DNA from: Desmonostoc geniculatum HA4340-LM1
GTDB lineage: Bacteria; Cyanobacteriota; Cyanobacteriia; Cyanobacteriales; Nostocaceae
DNA: 64,000 nt
NCBI GenBank assembly: GCA_019359545.1
Contig: JAHHHB010000010.1
Coordinates: forward strand, 1-64,000
Direction of reading: 5' to 3'
Numbering within the stretch: the first letter of the stretch is position 1; each line of letters starts with the position of its first letter. Of this stretch, positions 9,660 to 18,510 are shown in pieces. The translations under genes were made by a program, and so were the position numbers. The notes beneath the pieces are model-generated. The model was not told the DNA's origin, did no database searches, and saw only the letters and a list, made by a program, of their open reading frames with translations.

Positions 9660-10319
9660 ATGTGGTGTGGGTTTGGAAAATCAAGCGCGGCTTTTGCTGC
9701 TACCTGCCTGTTAACTGCTAGCATAGTAGTTGTAGACACAGGTTTTGCAGCTCCTCAACGTAGTTATACGCCACAGCAATTTCGTGCTGTGTTGCGGGGA
9801 TTAGGGTATAACGTCAAGGTAACAAGTACGCCGTTGACGGACGAAGAAACTAAAAAAGCAATTCGTGAATTTCAGACGGGTTATAAGCTAAAACCAGTGG
9901 ATGGCATAGCCGGACCAAAAACCCAAGATTTTGCTGCTAACATCATTCAAATTCTGCAAGCAAATTTGAATGCTGTGGTGAAGCCCAATCCTCTGCTTCC
10001 CCGCGATCATTTTTATGGTCCCCAAATGGAAGCAGCGGTGAAGGAATACCAGAAGAAAAATCAATTGCAAGAAACCGGAATTGCTAATTTAGCACTCCGG
10101 CAAAAGCTGGATCAAGAAGCAAAGACACTTGTGGGTCAGCCAACTCCTAAGCCATCACCGACACCGACGGCTAAACCAACGGCTAAACCAACGGCTACAC
10201 CAACAGCTACACCAACGGCTACACCAACAGCTACACCAACAGCTACGCCAACTGCTACGCCAACTGCTACGCCAACTGCTACACCAACTGCTACACCGAC
10301 ACCGACGACTACACCTTAG
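9660..10319 (+). CDS. secreted peptidoglycan-binding domain protein with Thr-Pro repeat tail
   Basis: 219 residues. A signal peptide (about 1-31, SAAFAATCLLTASIVVVDTG) is followed by two peptidoglycan-binding-1-like modules. The first is about 37-90 (YTPQQFRAVLRGLGYNV, AIREFQTGYKLKPVDGIAG); the second, about 97-155, has YGPQMEAAVKEYQKKNQ. The last 55 residues are a low-complexity tail of KPTA and TPTA repeats encoded by a 12-bp tandem repeat. It probably binds the cell wall in the periplasm, with the tail as a flexible linker or spacer. A purine-rich CCAAAGGAG sits about 8 bp before the ATG. The repeat number is likely to vary between strains. Confidence 0.85.
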   Translation: MWCGFGKSSAAFAATCLLTASIVVVDTGFAAPQRSYTPQQFRAVLRGLGYNVKVTSTPLTDEETKKAIREFQTGYKLKPVDGIAGPKTQDFAANIIQILQANLNAVVKPNPLLPRDHFYGPQMEAAVKEYQKKNQLQETGIANLALRQKLDQEAKTLVGQPTPKPSPTPTAKPTAKPTATPTATPTATPTATPTATPTATPTATPTATPTATPTPTTTP

Positions 10320-10349
10320 TCCTTACCAAAAAATTCCTAACTCAAACCT

Positions 10350-11243
10350 TCAAGTCATCTGATTTGGTTCTTCTAAAGGTCTGCCTTTGGGTGTAGGTAG
10401 AACTGGACGACCGTCATTGTAAGGCATAGGAATGTATTGAACAGTGGGTCGTCCTCCTTGTGGCTGTGGGTACAAATCCATGAGGTCGTAAATAGAATGG
10501 GGCAGTCCGACGGTTACGGGCAGCCCCATTTCTGTTGCTTCCTCAACAGTGATTGGATAGTCGTGGGTGACGCGCCCAGTTGTTAAGGCTTCGATAATCG
10601 ATTCGATATTTTCTGGCTGAACTTTTTGTTTGGGTATACTGTCTTTCAGCAAAGTCCGCACAAACCGTTGTACTTGCTGTATTGCTTTGCGTGCGAGGTC
10701 GGCCATAATCAGGGTTTGGTCATCAACCTCACTGATGGGTTTATCTTCAACTACTTTGAGGATACTAGCTGCTGGATAACTACCGAGTTGGGGATCAACT
10801 GGCCCCAAAACAGCGTTGGCATCCATGACAATTTCATCAGAGGCGAGAGCCAGCATTGTACCGCCGCTCATGGCGTAGTGGGGTACGAAGACTGTGACTT
10901 TTGCTTGGTGGCGAATTAATGCTCTAGCGATTTGTTCTGTAGCTAAGACTAAACCACCAGGAGTGTGCAAAATTAAGTCAATCGGCACATCTGGGGGAGT
11001 GAGACGAATTGCTCGCAGTATCTGTTCTGAGTCTTCGATAGTAATGTAGCGAGATAGGGGAATTCCCAGTAAGCTAATGGACTCTTGGCGGTGAATTAGC
11101 AAAATCACCCGACTTTTGCGTTGCTGCTGAAATTCCTGTAAAGCACGCAAGCGTCGATATTCTATTTGGCGTTTTTGCCAAAGGGGTTGTAAAGAAGTGA
11201 GAAGCAGGAAAATCCAGAATAAATCGCCAATACCAAAGCCCAT
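10350..11243 (-). CDS. membrane-anchored ClpP/SppA-like serine protease (SDH proteinase type)
   Basis: 297 residues. A hydrophobic N-terminal helix (about 7-22) is followed by a crotonase-fold protease domain. LILHTPGG lies at residues 90-97 and the nucleophile motif PHYAMSGGTM at 121-130, placing the catalytic serine at about 126. DEIVMDANAVLGPVDPQLGS follows at 136-155. These are the features of the serine dehydrogenase proteinase family, related to SppA and ClpP. Members cut membrane or misfolded proteins, but the substrate here is unknown. Start: ATG at 11243. It converges with the 9660 gene (30 bp between stops) and shares no obvious operon. Confidence 0.88.
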   Translation of the reverse strand: MGFGIGDLFWIFLLLTSLQPLWQKRQIEYRRLRALQEFQQQRKSRVILLIHRQESISLLGIPLSRYITIEDSEQILRAIRLTPPDVPIDLILHTPGGLVLATEQIARALIRHQAKVTVFVPHYAMSGGTMLALASDEIVMDANAVLGPVDPQLGSYPAASILKVVEDKPISEVDDQTLIMADLARKAIQQVQRFVRTLLKDSIPKQKVQPENIESIIEALTTGRVTHDYPITVEEATEMGLPVTVGLPHSIYDLMDLYPQPQGGRPTVQYIPMPYNDGRPVLPTPKGRPLEEPNQMT

Positions 11244-11411
11244 AAAATTATTTATTGTTCAAAAATAATGATTGCCGCCATTATTTTCACAAATTTGGGG
11301 CGATCGCAATTCTATCGGAAGGCTAGAAGAGGATGGGCATTGGGCATTGGTTATTTCTCCCCTCACTTCCTCATCTCCCCCTACCTCCCCTACCCCTCTC
11401 CCTCATCTCCC

Positions 11412-13328
11412 TCACTTTTCCCTTCGCCAAATTTTGATGGTATCGTCATCGCCACCACTGACTAGGGTTTGTCCATCAGGGTTGAAAACAACACATCTAA
11501 CATAGCTAGAATGTCCTATCAGTGTGCTGACTTCTGTACCACTGTGTAAATGCCACACTTTAATAGTGTTGTCCCAACTACCACTAGCGAGAAATTGCCT
11601 ATCCCGGCTAAAGGCGATTGACCAAACTGAATCAGAATGACCAGTGAGGGTGCGAATTTCTTTGCCTGTGTTTACATGCCACAATTTAATTGTGTTGTCA
11701 CCACTACCACTAGCGATGATTTCCCCATCGTGGCTGAAGGCGATACAGTTGACAAAGAAGGTATGTCCAACAAGTGTGCAAATGTTTCTGCCTGTGTATA
11801 CTTGCCACAGTTTGATGGTGTAGTCATTACTACCGCTAGCTACAAGCTGTCTCTCCTGGTTGTTGGTGGTTGTAGCTGTTCTCGGAGAGTGGGCGACTGA
11901 TGAAACTGGGTCAGAATGACCTGTTAAAGTTTGGATTTCTATACCAGAATGTACCTGCCAGAGTTTAATTGTACAGTCAGCACTGCCACTAAGGAGCAGT
12001 TTGCCATCTGGACTAAAGGCGACGGAATTTACCCAGTTGGTATGACCGATGAGAGTACGAATTTCTTTGCCTGTGTTGACATCCCATAATTTAATTGTGT
12101 TATCCCAACTGGCGCTGGCCAAAATTCCCAAGTTGATATTTGTGATTACCCCAGTTTTGCCAGATTCTCCTTGATAAGAAGAATTTGGGGAAGTGGGGCT
12201 AAAGGCAAGGGAATGAACCATGCTGGAATGACCAGAAAACCAACGACCCAGTTGACGCACTAGCTTACCAGTACTCAGTTGCCAAAGTTTGATGGTCTTG
12301 TCATTGCTGCCACTAGCAAGAAATTGCCCGTCTGGACTAATGGCGATCGCATGAACCATACTAGAATGACCTTTAAGGGTCTGTATGCATTGCCAGTTCT
12401 GCCGATCCAATACAACAGTCCCTGATGATTGTGCAACAGTCCCAGGTGATTGTTGTTTAGGCTTACTCACTAAAGACAATGGTATTGTTGCTAAATCTTC
12501 CCCAGAATCGTATTCCAGTAAATTCAACCACTCTCGCACGGACTGGGGACGATAAGTTGACTCCAAATCCATACCGCACATAATAGCTTGATTTACCCTG
12601 TTGCTGATGTTGGGGTTAAAATATTGTGGTGGCTCTAAATTAACATTGTGACGGCGATCGTCTGCACTTGTTGGTACAACTCCTGTAAGCGAATTATACA
12701 AAGTAGCAGCTAGGGCGTAGATATCAATGTATTCTCCTCGTGGCGCTTCTAATTCATACTGTTCAGGTGGCGCAAAACCAGGAGTGCGATACACTGTATG
12801 CCTTTGAACTGCATTGGGGATAAATTCTCTGGAAATGCCAAAGTCTATCAGCACCGCTTCTGATTTTTCTATGCGAATCATGATGTTACGCGGTTTGAGA
12901 TCCCGATGCAACAGTCCTTTAGAGTGAATTAGCGTCAAAGCGTCGCCAATTTGCCGGATATACAACAGTGCTTCTGTTTCTGATAGCAAACCTACCCGCT
13001 TCAAGCGTTGTCCTAAATCTTCGCCTTGGATATACTCCATGACCATGCAAGGCGAATTTCCTTCATCAAAGACGTTTTCTATCTTTACTATATGAGGATG
13101 GTGACACACAGCCAGCCGAACTGCTTCATCACGGAAGTCTTGCCGTAATTTATTTCGGTGGAGTACCCAAGCGGGGTGATTCAAGATTTCTTCTTTGAGG
13201 GTTTTAATTACTCGCAGTTGATTTTGTTGATTTATGGCAAGATAAGTAATGCCAATTCCACCTTCGCCTAGTTGGCTTTCAATAATGTAGCGCCCTCCGA
13301 ATAAAGACTTTCCTGGATTCCACACCAT
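11412..13328 (-). CDS. Ser/Thr protein kinase fused to seven WD40 repeats
   Basis: 638 residues. The kinase domain is about 13-285: glycine loop GEGGIGITY (21-29), lysine in RVIKTL (K42), catalytic HRDLKPRN (141-148) and DFG (162-164), so it should be active. After a short linker come seven WD40 blades, each closing with a D-x-TIK-(L/V/I)-W motif (SNDKTIKLW, SWDNTIKLW, SADCTIKLW, SNDYTIKLW, SGDNTIKLW, SWDNTIKVW, GDDDTIKIW), enough for one complete propeller. Two blades carry Ser/Thr-rich loop insertions. Such fusions are frequent in filamentous cyanobacteria and act in signalling; the target is unknown. Two decayed relatives lie at 19.2 and 20.4 kb. All three start with MxWNxG and share the upstream box TTATTTTGGCAC. 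Confidence 0.95.
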   Translation of the reverse strand: MVWNPGKSLFGGRYIIESQLGEGGIGITYLAINQQNQLRVIKTLKEEILNHPAWVLHRNKLRQDFRDEAVRLAVCHHPHIVKIENVFDEGNSPCMVMEYIQGEDLGQRLKRVGLLSETEALLYIRQIGDALTLIHSKGLLHRDLKPRNIMIRIEKSEAVLIDFGISREFIPNAVQRHTVYRTPGFAPPEQYELEAPRGEYIDIYALAATLYNSLTGVVPTSADDRRHNVNLEPPQYFNPNISNRVNQAIMCGMDLESTYRPQSVREWLNLLEYDSGEDLATIPLSLVSKPKQQSPGTVAQSSGTVVLDRQNWQCIQTLKGHSSMVHAIAISPDGQFLASGSNDKTIKLWQLSTGKLVRQLGRWFSGHSSMVHSLAFSPTSPNSSYQGESGKTGVITNINLGILASASWDNTIKLWDVNTGKEIRTLIGHTNWVNSVAFSPDGKLLLSGSADCTIKLWQVHSGIEIQTLTGHSDPVSSVAHSPRTATTTNNQERQLVASGSNDYTIKLWQVYTGRNICTLVGHTFFVNCIAFSHDGEIIASGSGDNTIKLWHVNTGKEIRTLTGHSDSVWSIAFSRDRQFLASGSWDNTIKVWHLHSGTEVSTLIGHSSYVRCVVFNPDGQTLVSGGDDDTIKIWRREK

Positions 13329-13750
13329 TAGTAATATTTGACGTTTCGTGGTATTTATTTTGGCACGGTATCGGAACAGCCAATAGGAATTTTTCGGAAT
13401 TCCATTTGAATTGCTGTTGTAGCTTTCTCTAGGTTAGTTACTTAGATAACATTTTCATTCACCTCAATAGTTACTATTAATTAATAGTATAAAGTTGAAT
13501 ATACCCTCATAGTTTTAGCTAAACTATGCCTTTACACCCTAAGAATCCAGAATACAGAAGTCATAATTAAGAAAACTTTGACACCCAAGCTTAATAATTT
13601 GAATAAAATTAAGAAGCTATAACACCCTTGATATTTTAATCATTGTGGATTCTGACTCCTGAGTTCTGGCTTCTTACGCTCATGCTAGAGTAAACGATGA
13701 CTTTAGCCATATTTGCTCATAATAATTTGACTTGTAGGTAATCTAAAATT
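13329..13750. other. divergent promoter region, no gene
   Basis: 422 AT-rich bases between the divergently transcribed WD40 kinase and the Tll0287-HAMP gene. The kinase side carries TTATTTTGGCAC (about 13351-13362), shared with the two kinase pseudogenes. A copy of the frequent sequence element TTCTGACTCCTGAGTTCTG lies at about 13648-13670. Nothing coding is supported. Confidence 0.5.
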
Positions 13751-14659
13751 ATGCTAAAGAATCTGAATTTGAAACAAAAGTTTACAATTCTACTACTAGT
13801 AATTTTGACATTTGGTCTGAGCTTAAGCGGATTTGCTCTTTCCTCTTTGCTCAGGGAGAATGCCAAACAAGATATTAGCTCAACAGCTCTCATGCTGATG
13901 CAAACAATGAGTTCTGTTCGTAAATACACCAGTACTCAAGTGAATCCAGAGTTAGCTGATAAATTAGCAACAGAGTTTTTGCCGCAAAGTGTGCCTGGAT
14001 ACTCAGCACGGGAGGTATTTGAAATTTTGCGGAAAACAACAGACTACCGTGACTTCTTTTATAAGGAAGCAACTCTCAATCCCACTAATCTTCGGGATAA
14101 GGCTGATGGTTTTGAGACAGAAATTGTAGAAAAGTTCAGAAATAAATCAGATTTGAAAGAAGTTAGTGGATTTCGCTCAATTCCTGGTGGAGATATTTTT
14201 TACGTTGCTCGTCCTTTACCAGTTTCTGAAGAAAGCTGCTTGAAGTGTCATAGCGTACCTGAGGCTGCACCTCAAAGCATGATTACTCTTTATGGTGCAG
14301 CTAATGGATTTGGGTGGAAGCTGAATGAAATTGTTGGCGCTCAAATTATATCAGTACCAGCGAACAATGTTATCAACAAAGCTAATCAATCTTCTTTACT
14401 GATCATTTTAATTGTATCAACTATTTTTATCGCAACTATCCTGTTAGTCAATTTTTTCTTGAATCGACAAGTTGTTATTCCTCTCAAACGCATGACTCGC
14501 ATCGCGGAGGAAGTCAGTACGGGACATATGGAAGTTGAATTTGAGCAGATGTCTAATGATGAAATTGGTAATTTAGCTAGAGCTTTTAAACGGATGCAAT
14601 TAAGTTTAGAAATGGCAATGAAACGAATCAAACGCACTCAGGGAGGCACAGGAGAATAA
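13751..14659 (+). CDS. Tll0287-type c-heme sensor with HAMP domain
   Basis: 302 residues. TM1 is at about 11-34. A periplasmic domain at about 35-195 is of the Tll0287-like type (DUF3365), with the c-type heme motif CLKCH (C163, C166, H167) preceded by YVARPLPVSEESC. TM2 is at about 208-235. A HAMP domain (about 236-290) reads NRQVVIPLKRMTRIAEEVS then DEIGNLARAFKRMQ. The known member, Tll0287, is a heme protein proposed to sense redox state. Here the protein ends about 12 residues after HAMP with no kinase, cyclase or methyl-accepting domain, so the output must be another protein. A Ser/Thr kinase gene is convergent downstream. Confidence 0.9.
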   Translation: MLKNLNLKQKFTILLLVILTFGLSLSGFALSSLLRENAKQDISSTALMLMQTMSSVRKYTSTQVNPELADKLATEFLPQSVPGYSAREVFEILRKTTDYRDFFYKEATLNPTNLRDKADGFETEIVEKFRNKSDLKEVSGFRSIPGGDIFYVARPLPVSEESCLKCHSVPEAAPQSMITLYGAANGFGWKLNEIVGAQIISVPANNVINKANQSSLLIILIVSTIFIATILLVNFFLNRQVVIPLKRMTRIAEEVSTGHMEVEFEQMSNDEIGNLARAFKRMQLSLEMAMKRIKRTQGGTGE

Positions 14660-14702
14660 AAAATGTCAGGAGTCAGAATTCAGGAATCAGAATTCAGGAG
14701 TC

Positions 14703-14878
14703 AGAGGATGTTTTAAAAGTCATGATTGATGTATCAAATATTTTTTTACCCCACCCTAACCCTCCCCTTTTGAAGGGGAGGGAACTGGATTTTATTATTT
14801 CCCCCCAATATATCGGGGGGATTAAGGGGGGTAATAATTCGATTAAAATCACAACATACCACTTTTCAAACAACCTCT
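14703..14878. mobile_element. MITE-like element, AGAGGATGTTTTAAAAGT family, copy 1
   Basis: 176 bp with terminal inverted repeats: AGAGGATGTTTTAAAAGT at 14703-14720 and ACTTTTCAAACAACCTCT at 14861-14878. The interior carries CCCACCCTAACCCTCCCC followed by a GAAGGGGAGGG hairpin arm and CCCCCCAATATATCGGGGGG. No coding capacity. A second copy, interrupted by another element, is at 32602-32963. Confidence 0.8.
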
Positions 14879-14966
14879 CAGAATAAGTCAAGATTATGAG
14901 AATGTAATAATCCGCTGACTTTTTAATTCTGCTGTAAAAGAGTGCTAACCATACTAAACTGCTTAC

Positions 14967-15000
14967 AAATTCAGAATTCTGAATTCTGAATTCTGAATTC
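14967..15000. repeat. TGAATTC heptamer tandem repeat
   Basis: Consecutive TCTGAATTC units, also present at about 14674-14702 just before the neighbouring MITE. This is the short tandemly repeated repetitive sequence type known from heterocystous cyanobacteria. Other copies lie at about 23701-23733 and 30470-30515. Confidence 0.85.
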
Positions 15001-15042
15001 TTATTTTTAACAATCATCACTAAATTAGTGGTTGTCTAAATC

Positions 15043-16302
15043 CTACGAAAATAAGCTTTTTTTAAATTCAAAAGCTGCTTGAAAGTTAGGAATTTCTGCG
15101 GCTATCAGTTCAACAAATTGGTCAGGTGAAATGTAAGGATTTTGAGCCAATATTTCTTCTATAACTAGAGTTGCCATTGGCCCGATGTGGTAAGCTAACT
15201 CTTGCTGACAATGTTTAACAAAAGCTGGATTAAGAGAAGGTTGTTGTTGTTGTTGTTGTTGTATTCGCCCAATTTGTGGATTCACTGGTAAATCGGGTGA
15301 ACTAAAGATTGTCTCTCCAAGTTGGTTGTATGGCTCGGAAATTGCCGACATCGCCTGATATTCAGGATTAAATACCGTGGGAGGTAAATCAATGGCAATT
15401 GCAGGAGAGTTTATTACTTGTGGTTGTTCAAGAAATTCTAAATCTGCGATTACTTCTCTGGCTGTTTGGTATCGCTTGTTGGGTCTATCTGCTAACATGC
15501 GATCGAGTACTTGAGCGAAACCATCGGTAACATAGGCATAATAACGCCAGTTCCATTCTAAGGAGTACTGATCCATTAATAAGGATGGATCTCTACCCGT
15601 GAGCAGTACAATAGCTGTTACCCCCAAAGCATAAAGGTCGCTGGAGGGAGAACATAAGCCCAAGCTAATCTGCTCGCGGGGAGCGTATCCCACTTTACCA
15701 ACCAGGGACATTTTACCAACAAAAGTTACTTGGTTAGAAGTTTTGGCGTCGTTGATATCAGTAATTTGTTTACCGACACTAAAATCAATCAGCACTGGCA
15801 GATCGTTGCCATCAGGTAACATTATGTTGTCAGGAGAAATATCTCGATGGATAATATTATGCTGGTGGACATATTCCAACACAGGCAGCAGATTTTTTAG
15901 CCACTGGATAACTTCCTCTTCAGAAAAATTTCTGCCTTGGCGTTGAAGTTCTCCTAGCAGCCGAGAATATGTTTTTCCATCAACATACTCTTGTACTAAA
16001 AACAGCCGACCATCTCCTTCAAAGCAAGCCAAAAATTTGGGAATTTGAGAATGTTGCAATTGGTGAAGAATTTTTGCTTCTCTTTTAAATAAGTTGCGAT
16101 ATTGTTCGAGTCCACTTTCTCCTGTGCCAATGGGTGCAAATTCTTTGAGAACACAAGCTTCATTGAAGCGACGAGTATCAAACGCTAAATAAGTTCGTCC
16201 CAATCCTCCCTGTCCCAAAAGTTTTTGGATAATATAGCGGTTATCGATTAGAGTTCCAGCAGTTATTTCTGGTCTTGTCAAAGGGGACTGTGACATCATC
16301 AT
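15043..16302 (-). CDS. Ser/Thr protein kinase, DFS variant
   Basis: About 419 residues. The kinase domain begins shortly after the start: LGQGGLGRTYLAFD, lysine in CVLKEFAP, catalytic HRDISPDN, and DFS in place of the usual DFG at the metal-binding site; APREQ follows as an APE equivalent. After the kinase comes a low-complexity linker with a run of seven or more glutamines (CAA codons at about 15238-15262), then a C-terminal domain of about 80 residues starting FVKHCQQELAYHIGPMATLV. The frame opens at 16329, but AGGAG precedes three ATGs at 16294-16302, where I place the start. It is convergent with the Tll0287-HAMP gene. Confidence 0.9.
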   Translation of the reverse strand: MMMSQSPLTRPEITAGTLIDNRYIIQKLLGQGGLGRTYLAFDTRRFNEACVLKEFAPIGTGESGLEQYRNLFKREAKILHQLQHSQIPKFLACFEGDGRLFLVQEYVDGKTYSRLLGELQRQGRNFSEEEVIQWLKNLLPVLEYVHQHNIIHRDISPDNIMLPDGNDLPVLIDFSVGKQITDINDAKTSNQVTFVGKMSLVGKVGYAPREQISLGLCSPSSDLYALGVTAIVLLTGRDPSLLMDQYSLEWNWRYYAYVTDGFAQVLDRMLADRPNKRYQTAREVIADLEFLEQPQVINSPAIAIDLPPTVFNPEYQAMSAISEPYNQLGETIFSSPDLPVNPQIGRIQQQQQQQPSLNPAFVKHCQQELAYHIGPMATLVIEEILAQNPYISPDQFVELIAAEIPNFQAAFEFKKSLFS

Positions 16303-16983
16303 CGCACTCCTAGCGATCTTATTATTCATAAATTATTTAGTTTGCTCAAAGTCAGAAATTCTAGCAGATAAAGGCTTATATCATCTATAAAATAGAGGTT
16401 AGCACCACTGTCAAAACTAGGAAATACACTTTTCTACAATCTTCAGATGGTCTTGTGTGACCAAATTAGCAATTTTTAGTCGAGTAGTTCTTAATACTAC
16501 TTATATATTAAGTATTTTAGCAGCCGGAATATAGCCCGTGTCTGCGGTAATATCTGCGAGTGCTTTGGGCATCGCTTTGTAGATTCACTCTTTAACCTTA
16601 TCTTAGCGTTAGTAACCCAATTGATACTAAGGCTGGGAACACCTAGCATATAGCATGACAACATAGTTTTTTCGCAAAACTGAAGTTGCTATAGACTTAT
16701 CAAAGTAAATATTATATGTATTTCAAGTACTGAAAATGCGATCGCTCTCAAAAATTAACTTTTCTGCAATCCAATCTTGCTATTAGATGGCTACCTCACT
16801 ATCGGATATAGAAGCTTCGAGTACAGGTAATTCCTGCATAACAGAAAATTATGCTGCATATCGAAGAATTTCGACCTCTGTAATTTATTAACTGGATTAA
16901 CTGCTTCTTTTATGCGTTGTAAAACTCGATTTTTAACACAAGTTAATAAAACAATAATAAAAAGATACCTCTAGTTACAATAA
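16303..16983. other. gene-free AT-rich spacer with a possible coding remnant
   Basis: About 680 bp between two minus-strand genes. On the minus strand at about 16505-16590 a short frame reads MPKALADITADTGYIPAA and ends KILNI-stop, which could be the tail of a lost gene, but no family was recognised. No tRNA-like fold or convincing repeat was seen. Confidence 0.4.
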
Positions 16984-17829
16984 TTAATCTAAATCATCAG
17001 GATTTACGCCTAGCTGACGCAAACGTTCTGCCAGTTGTTCTGCTTTTCGTTGAGCTTGAGCAGCTTCTTGTTTAGCTTCTGTAGCTTCTTGTTTAGCTTG
17101 AGTAGCTTCTTGTTCAGCAATGATAGCTCGTTCGGTAGCAGCAGCAGCTTCTTCTGTAGGCGCAGGAATTAATTCTCCTGCTAAAGTGAACCACCTTAAC
17201 CACAATCTTTCAATATCTCGAAATGAACCCTGCCATAAGCCTAAACTTAAATCTATCTCTGGCATTAGTAAGCGTCCTTGGGTTAAATTCATCGCTTCAT
17301 AATGACCACCAACTAACTGAAAAGCCTGAAATTCATTAGTATAGCGACTAAAAACAATATAGTAAGGAATCCGCAAAATTCGTTCATAAACTTCCCATTT
17401 GCTAGGAGGTTTATCTGCTGCACTTTCTCTTTTTGTGCCTAAATCTTCGTCTTCCGTACCTGGTGATAATAACTCAACAACTACGAAGGGATTTGCTGGT
17501 TCTTGCCAAGTTACATAACTTAACCGTAAGTCTTGCCCTTTGTATAATTTTCCTACACCTACTACACCAAACCAATCTGGGCGTTTATACCACAAAGGAT
17601 GCTGTAAATCATAGTAGAGATTAAGGTCAGCCGCACTATAAACTAGTTCCGGATTCCAGTTAATCGGCTGAAAAGTTAAGTATAAAAGTAAAGGCTGTAA
17701 AAAGTGAAAGTCGTCTGGCAAACCTGGTTCCTCTGGGTTCTCACTAGGTAAATCATACATCGTTGGTAGAGTTTCCCAAGGAGGAAGCGGGGGATCAGAT
17801 TGAGGGATATAGTGGGGAGAAGAAGTCAT
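16984..17829 (-). CDS. Uma2 family (DUF820) restriction-endonuclease-fold protein
   Basis: 281 residues. The central domain has the Uma2 pattern: PDWFGVVGVGK near residue 78, FVVVELLSPGTEDED near 113-127, then KWEVYERILRIPYYIVF. These carry the acidic residues of a PD-(D/E)XK-like nuclease fold. The C-terminus is a coiled coil of repeated EAT-QAKQEA heptads (about 230-262) ending LRQLGVNPDDLD, the standard tail of cyanobacterial Uma2 proteins. The family is greatly expanded in cyanobacteria and its in vivo role is not established. A small acidic gene lies 13 bp upstream on the same strand and is probably co-transcribed. Confidence 0.9.
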   Translation of the reverse strand: MTSSPHYIPQSDPPLPPWETLPTMYDLPSENPEEPGLPDDFHFLQPLLLYLTFQPINWNPELVYSAADLNLYYDLQHPLWYKRPDWFGVVGVGKLYKGQDLRLSYVTWQEPANPFVVVELLSPGTEDEDLGTKRESAADKPPSKWEVYERILRIPYYIVFSRYTNEFQAFQLVGGHYEAMNLTQGRLLMPEIDLSLGLWQGSFRDIERLWLRWFTLAGELIPAPTEEAAAATERAIIAEQEATQAKQEATEAKQEAAQAQRKAEQLAERLRQLGVNPDDLD

Positions 17830-17842
17830 AGTAAAAAAGGTA

Positions 17843-18013
17843 TCACTGATTTATTAGTTGGTAATATTTCCATGCTTTGTCTTTAAAGAGGCGTTCCTCA
17901 TCTTCCGATTCTTCCATGAGCTTTACCAAGCCGTAGTTTTCCAATATTTCTTCAATTTTGTCAAAGTCAGCTATAGGAATTTGTACCGCGATCGCTTGCT
18001 GATTTTCATCCAT
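17843..18013 (-). CDS. 56-aa acidic protein upstream of the Uma2 gene
   Basis: Starts MDENQQAIAVQIPIADFDKI and ends WKYYQLINQ; 56 residues with a run of acidic residues (EESEDEE) in the middle. The start is the ATG at 18013. The reading frame fills the gap before the Uma2 start exactly, with 13 bp between the two genes, so they probably form one transcript. The IPIADFDKIEEILENYGL segment looks like a short beta-helix unit typical of small antitoxin-like or partner proteins. No family name is claimed. Confidence 0.65.
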   Translation of the reverse strand: MDENQQAIAVQIPIADFDKIEEILENYGLVKLMEESEDEERLFKDKAWKYYQLINQ

Positions 18014-18132
18014 GAGGTAATTTTTAGTAATTTATAGCATAATGTTACTGCATCAGACAAAGGCAATTTGAGTAAAAGAACTGAGCCAGATAAGAACGAA
18101 CCATCGGGGCTAGAGGCGAAGGAAGCAACGCA

Positions 18133-18486
18133 TTAGCTGCCAAACTTACGCAGCTTTTCCACTTGTTTATTATCTATAATATTTGGCTGCTGATTAATGA
18201 ATTCTTCAAATAAGCTAAAAAATCTGTCTACTGCACTTCGTTCATCCGCAGAATTAAAGAGAATGATACTTGCCCATAATTGTCCAGTCTCAACCTGAAA
18301 TTTTTCTCTGAACCATTGTAAAAATTTTTGAAACTCGCTCTCTTGTTCAGTTAAAGGTATACCAAGTTCGCGCCGAGCAAAATAGTATCCATCTAAAAAT
18401 GCCTGAAGATTGAAGATGGAATGTCTACCCAGATACATTGCAGGTCTTTTTTTGATCTTTTGTAGTAAATCGTATAGATTATCCAT
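18133..18486 (-). CDS. hypothetical protein, 117 aa
   Basis: Starts MDNLYDLLQKIKKRPAMYLG, then FLDGYYFARRELGIPL and FLQWFREKFQ. The RPAMYLG N-terminus and the following helices look like a family of small bacterial proteins often found as single accessory genes, some near toxin systems; this is an impression, not an assignment. The open frame reaches a TTG at 18492, but GGGAG lies 6 bp before the ATG at 18486. It lies in a minus-strand run with two DUF2283 genes upstream, 24 bp after the nearer one. Confidence 0.7.
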   Translation of the reverse strand: MDNLYDLLQKIKKRPAMYLGRHSIFNLQAFLDGYYFARRELGIPLTEQESEFQKFLQWFREKFQVETGQLWASIILFNSADERSAVDRFFSLFEEFINQQPNIIDNKQVEKLRKFGS

Positions 18487-18510
18487 ACTCAACTCCCTGA
18501 ATGGCTTGAT

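Noticed and set aside
10160-10316. tandem repeat resembling a CRISPR at first glance
   Set aside because: The 12-bp units are contiguous without spacers and encode the Thr-Pro tail of the peptidoglycan-binding protein.
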